A DNA stretch of 64,000 nucleotides from positions 62,001 to 126,000 of the forward strand of contig NZ_SEMC01000002.1 in NCBI RefSeq assembly GCF_004153195.1, in the 5' to 3' direction. The DNA comes from Sporolactobacillus sp. THM19-2 (GTDB taxonomy: Bacteria > Bacillota > Bacilli > Bacillales > Sporolactobacillaceae). A program made the position numbers and the translations under genes. Shown piece after piece: positions 60,618-64,000 of this stretch; the stretch's first letter is position 1, and the number at the start of each line of letters is the position of its first letter. Below the pieces are notes generated by a model. That model was not told where the DNA came from and searched no databases. It saw only the letters and a program-made list of their open reading frames with translations.

Positions 60618-61814
60618 ATGTCCGCTGATTGTCAGACCGATTGTATTGCGCCATGGCAGGGACATTTTGGACTGGAACGGGAAAATCTGAGGATCAATCC
60701 CGACGGAACACTGGCACTGACTCCGCATCCCCGTGCGTTTGGTAATAAACTGACCCATCCCCAAATTACGACCGATTTTTCCGAGAGCCAGCTGGAACTG
60801 GTGACACCCGTCACCTCTTCCCTGCATGAGGCCCAGTCGCAGCTGGACTGCCTCACGCAGAAGGTCTGTCGCGGTCTCGGCCCGGAACTGCTCTGGCCGC
60901 TCAGTAACCCGCCTGCCGAACTCCCACCGGAAAATCAGATTCCTGTGGCCAACTTCGGACCGGAAGGACGGGATAAAACCGACTACCGGTATTACCTGGC
61001 AAAAAAATACGGGCGCTACAAACAATTATACTGCGGTCTGCATTTTAACTGCTCCTTTGACGGACTTTCCGGTAAAACAGCCGGTGAGAAAAACCATTTC
61101 TATCTGCATCTGGCCGCGCAGGCGATGCGTTACCGGTTCTTTCTCATCCATCTGCTGGCGGCAAGTCCCGGGCGGAAGCCTGACGCGATGTACCGGTCTG
61201 TCCGCCTGAGCGTGCACGGGTATCGAAATACTGAAGTGATCCATCCCGATTACAGCGATGCCAAAGCTTATCTCGCCTCTCTTTTGGAGGCAATCAGAGA
61301 AGGAAAAATTGAGGGGCCGCGTGAACTGTATCATCAGGTTCGGATCAAGGGCAGAGGGTTCGAAAATCCGGATGAGGAACCTGAGGCCACACGAATCGAA
61401 CTGCGCATCCCGGACCTGAATCCCTTTTACCCGTCCGGTATCAGTCTGGATGATCTCTATCTGATGCATCTTTTTCTCATATGGGCGGCCAATGCGGAGG
61501 ACGAAGCTTTTGATCAGGATGCTCAGAAAAAAGCAGATGCACTGGCTGATCAGGCGGCACTGATGGACGTAAGTGAACCCTTGAAGAGCGAAATCGACCG
61601 GGTATTTGAGCGACTTGGCAGCTTTGCCCGAAGTCTGACGCTTCCTGAAGGTTATCTCCACGCTCTGGACGTAGCGAAAAAGCGGTGGCGTAATCCGCAA
61701 AAGCGCTATGCTGAGCGCCTGATCACACGTTTTCAGAGGGGAGAAACGGGGCTTAACCTGGCCCGCAGGCTGAAAAATACCTTTATTCATAAGATGGAAG
61801 ATATATGTTCCTGA
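60618..61814 (+). CDS. gshA: Glutamate-cysteine ligase (GshA type)
   Basis: 398-residue ATP-dependent ligase making gamma-glutamylcysteine. HFGLERENLRINPDGTLALT, THPQITTDFSESQLELVTP, LYCGLHFNCSFD and RIELRIPDLNPFYPSGIS match GshA and the N-terminal part of GshAB/GshF. It lacks the C-terminal ATP-grasp domain of GshF, and no gshB is in the window, so the product may be gamma-Glu-Cys or a separate GshB is needed. AAGGGGTGA lies before the ATG. A TTG-started membrane gene follows by 13 bp. Confidence 0.92.
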   Translation: MSADCQTDCIAPWQGHFGLERENLRINPDGTLALTPHPRAFGNKLTHPQITTDFSESQLELVTPVTSSLHEAQSQLDCLTQKVCRGLGPELLWPLSNPPAELPPENQIPVANFGPEGRDKTDYRYYLAKKYGRYKQLYCGLHFNCSFDGLSGKTAGEKNHFYLHLAAQAMRYRFFLIHLLAASPGRKPDAMYRSVRLSVHGYRNTEVIHPDYSDAKAYLASLLEAIREGKIEGPRELYHQVRIKGRGFENPDEEPEATRIELRIPDLNPFYPSGISLDDLYLMHLFLIWAANAEDEAFDQDAQKKADALADQAALMDVSEPLKSEIDRVFERLGSFARSLTLPEGYLHALDVAKKRWRNPQKRYAERLITRFQRGETGLNLARRLKNTFIHKMEDICS

Positions 61815-61827
61815 GGAGGCGCTTTCA

Positions 61828-62133
61828 TTGTTTGTTGCCGGACTGTTCATCTGCACCCTTGCAGCCGCTTACCTGATTTTCTTCGGACTTGTGATCTGGA
61901 AGAAAGAAGAGCTGCAGCTGCTGACTTTTTTCAATGAAAAACAATTCCACGGCGATCGGCATAAACTCGCCCGGGCAGCCGGACGATTCTTTATTCTGAC
62001 AGGCATCCTTGCCTTTCTTCTTCCCTTTTCCCTCCACTTTATCCACGTACTGACAGGTGTCGTTTTCGCTTTCGTTGTTATAGGCGGCATCGCCGTCCTG
62101 ATTTTCTATTACCACAAATGGAACAGCGCGTGA
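61828..62133 (+). CDS. Small membrane protein, DUF3784-like
   Basis: 101 residues with three hydrophobic segments (about 2-24, 50-68, 74-94) and a charged loop (FFNEKQFHGDRHKLARAAGR). This build resembles DUF3784 proteins; function unknown. The TTG at 61828 has GAGGAGG about 8 nt upstream and no ATG or GTG is available. Probably cotranscribed with gshA. Confidence 0.7.
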   Translation: MFVAGLFICTLAAAYLIFFGLVIWKKEELQLLTFFNEKQFHGDRHKLARAAGRFFILTGILAFLLPFSLHFIHVLTGVVFAFVVIGGIAVLIFYYHKWNSA

Positions 62134-62264
62134 TGCAAAAAGTGAAGGATGTCCCCTTTTAGCAGGCGTCGTCAACTCGCCTGTGAGCCGCAGCAGGCGA
62201 TGCACACCGTAACCAAAAAATCACGATGAAGCGCACCTGACCGACAGGGTCATCATGATTCCCG

Positions 62265-62798
62265 TCAGAATGAATGACCCGTCAGTCCCGATGCCTGAGA
62301 ACTGACCTGGCATTCAGCATAGAGCTCTGAAATATACGTATAGGCGCAATTGACCTCTTCCGGTCCGGATGCCCCGATGACGGTACGCGCTTTTTCCGCC
62401 GCACGTTTCCGGGGCAGGTGGTCAAAATAAAGAAGTGTGGATACGAGTTCCAGAAAATCCGTACGCTCGGAAACCAGTTTTTCCACATCGTCTTTCACAT
62501 CCGGAAGAATGTGCTTATAGTGATACAGAAAGCCTTTCCCTGCCTCAGACAGGCGATAGCCGGGCGTTGACTCGCTGCCTGATCGACCTTCCTCAAGGAC
62601 GAATCCGAAGTCGCACAATTCCTCCAGCTGCATGGACAGCTCGTCCGAATAGGGGCCATAAAATTGAAAATGATAGGTTTCGTAAAATGGGAAACCCAGT
62701 TTCTGCAATATGTAAACGATTTTCTGCAATTTTTTACGACCGGGCATCACACCTGCCTGATCAATCAGGGCAGCAATTTTCGCATGATCTTCCAACAT
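62265..62798 (-). CDS. ywgA: YwgA family protein
   Basis: 177-residue conserved protein of unknown function. GRKKLQKIVYILQKLGFPFY and YHFQFYGPYSDELSMQLEEL resemble the SocA/Panacea-like antitoxin-associated fold; VEKLVSERTDFLELVSTLLY follows. Next to ywfO as in B. subtilis, 69 bp downstream of it and likely cotranscribed. Confidence 0.88.
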   Translation of the reverse strand: MLEDHAKIAALIDQAGVMPGRKKLQKIVYILQKLGFPFYETYHFQFYGPYSDELSMQLEELCDFGFVLEEGRSGSESTPGYRLSEAGKGFLYHYKHILPDVKDDVEKLVSERTDFLELVSTLLYFDHLPRKRAAEKARTVIGASGPEEVNCAYTYISELYAECQVSSQASGLTGHSF

Positions 62799-62867
62799 TG
62801 TTCATTCCCCCAAAATCACCTGTCTGATTCATTGATCCTGAAAGTCCAGGATACGTCTCCGGCGCTT

Positions 62868-64000
62868 TCAGATATGTAAAAGTCCGCAGATTTTCTTTTT
62901 CCAAGTGGAATCCGGCAGAGCGAGCACCCTGTCTTTCGGATAATACAGTTTATGATCCGTCCGCCTTTTCCCCGTGATTGCGCGTACGACTTCCGATTCA
63001 CGGGAGAGCTCATGCAGGCTCCCGTCCGGCATCAGTAGCTGGATTGGAAGGCGTTCTTCTTCTTTTCCCGGGCGGTAAAAGTCATACGGACAGTCTGATG
63101 AAGAATCGACTTCGAGATAATATTCCGGATCAATACCTGCCGCCCGAAACGCCTCAGTCAGTTCTTCACCAGCGGACAAGCTGTCTTTGGACAGCTGGAC
63201 ATATTTGAACAGACGCCGGTTCATAAAACGGCTGCAGAGGTCGCTGAGTATCGGATCCGCCTCATCCTGCCAGACCTGAAAATAATACATCATCACCGAC
63301 TCATCAAGTCTGAGATAATCACGGAGCGTCATGTGCCCTTCAAAAAGTGAAATCAGCGGAACGGGAACATGTTTGAACTGAAATCCCTTCTGATACAGTA
63401 TTCTGGCCCGATGGAGAATCTTCGTCAGAATGACTTCCGCACTGCGCGTCACCGGGTGAAAGTAGACCTGCCAGTACATCTGATAGCGGCTCATGATATA
63501 ATCCTCCACCGCGTGCATTCCGCTCGATTTAAAGACAATCTGACTGTCTCCCGGCCGCATGACCCGCCAGATCCGCTCCATATCAAAGTGTCCGTAGCTG
63601 ACACCGGTAAAATAGGCATCCCGCAGGAGATAATCCATCCGGTCAGCATCAATCTGGCTGGAAATCAGACTGACGACCATCCGGTTTTTATACGTATGAC
63701 CAATCACATCAGCCACCTTCTCCGGAAGGCCGCCTTCTGCCCCTTCGAGCAGGCGGTGAATTTCCGTGTCCCCGAGAATGATCGCCTGTGTGAACTGTTC
63801 ATGGTTGGTTCCGAAGACCTTTTCAAAGGAATGGGAAAACGGGCCGTGGCCAACGTCGTGCAGAAGTGCGGCGCAGAGTGCGATCATGGTCTCGCCGTCA
63901 TCCCAGTCGCCTCTATTTTTGAAAATACCAATCACGCGCCGGGCAATCTCATAAACACCAAGTGAATGGCCGAAACGGCTGTGTTCTGCTCCGTGAAAAG
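62868..64000 (-). CDS. ywfO: HD-domain phosphohydrolase YwfO, 5' end cut by window edge
   Basis: At least 377 C-terminal residues of an SpoT/dGTPase-like HD protein. The visible metal-site residues include GAEHSRFGHSLGVYEIARR (read at the very edge) and the HD pair in ALLHDVGHGPFSHSFEKVF, with IDADRMDYLLRDAYFTGVS giving the last Asp. Full-length YwfO is about 433 residues, so some 55 are missing upstream. Probably a (d)NTP triphosphohydrolase; substrate not shown. Confidence 0.9.
   Translation of the reverse strand, partial: FHGAEHSRFGHSLGVYEIARRVIGIFKNRGDWDDGETMIALCAALLHDVGHGPFSHSFEKVFGTNHEQFTQAIILGDTEIHRLLEGAEGGLPEKVADVIGHTYKNRMVVSLISSQIDADRMDYLLRDAYFTGVSYGHFDMERIWRVMRPGDSQIVFKSSGMHAVEDYIMSRYQMYWQVYFHPVTRSAEVILTKILHRARILYQKGFQFKHVPVPLISLFEGHMTLRDYLRLDESVMMYYFQVWQDEADPILSDLCSRFMNRRLFKYVQLSKDSLSAGEELTEAFRAAGIDPEYYLEVDSSSDCPYDFYRPGKEEERLPIQLLMPDGSLHELSRESEVVRAITGKRRTDHKLYYPKDRVLALPDSTWKKKICGLLHI

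Overview
The window is a piece of the chromosome of an endospore-forming, flagellated Gram-positive bacterium of the order Bacillales. It carries spoIIID, spoIIQ, spoIID, spoIIR and spo0F, an MreB-like mbl, two murA paralogues, rpoE (delta subunit), and a gene order that closely follows the Bacillus subtilis ywf-ywr region. Base composition is moderate (roughly half G+C by eye). Gene content (thiW-type thiamine salvage, gshA-type gamma-glutamylcysteine ligase, type B L31) would fit a Sporolactobacillus-like lineage, but the genus is an inference. No tRNA, rRNA, insertion sequence, prophage or CRISPR array was seen.

Layout, left to right. 0-2.7 kb: flhP (cut by the edge), flhO, mbl, spoIIID, all on the minus strand. 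2.9-4.5 kb: a 21-bp tandem array and a NERD-domain gene. 4.5-14 kb: a small membrane protein, two half-size chromate transporters, a five-gene peptide ABC transporter, an intracellular gamma-glutamyltransferase-like gene (ywrD type) and an Lrp/AsnC regulator. 14-19.4 kb: spoIIQ, spoIID, murAA, ywmB, ywzB. 19.7-25.4 kb: an insertion relative to B. subtilis holding a 2-Cys peroxiredoxin, a TPP riboswitch with thiW-thiD-thiM-thiE, a second NERD gene and an 886-bp repeat array. 25.5-32.6 kb: the F1Fo ATP synthase operon (atpZ-B-E-F-H-A-G-D-C; no atpI recognised). 32.9-43.5 kb: upp, glyA, ywlG, mntP, ywlC, spoIIR, prmC, prfA, tdk, rpmE (type B), rho. 44-49.5 kb: a zinc-ribbon membrane protein, murA2, spo0F, pyrG, rpoE. 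49.9-64 kb: a transporter, a cardiolipin synthase, argS, ywiB, pbpG, ywhD, a second zinc-ribbon protein, a PC4-like protein, gshA, ywgA and the 3' part of ywfO.

How it works together: much of the window is housekeeping (energy, cell wall, translation release, transcription termination, CTP synthesis) interleaved with sporulation genes. Three forespore genes (spoIIQ, spoIIR, pbpG) have good sigma-F/G-like promoters, spo0F has a sigma-H-like promoter, pyrG has a CTP-sensing attenuator of the B. subtilis type, and the thi operon has a complete riboswitch with its terminator.

The least explained material is intergenic. At least six loci hold arrays of 21-bp units of two sequence families, one with a GGACCGACTTTT-like core and one with TTCAGCC. 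All have the same orientation, and nearly all lie just beyond a hairpin when read on the minus strand. Both NERD-domain genes sit next to such an array. Other points worth checking are a Thr-to-Met change at a conserved Spo0F receiver position, a GC-rich structured gap between spoIIQ and spoIID, and loss of atpI with a structured atpB leader.
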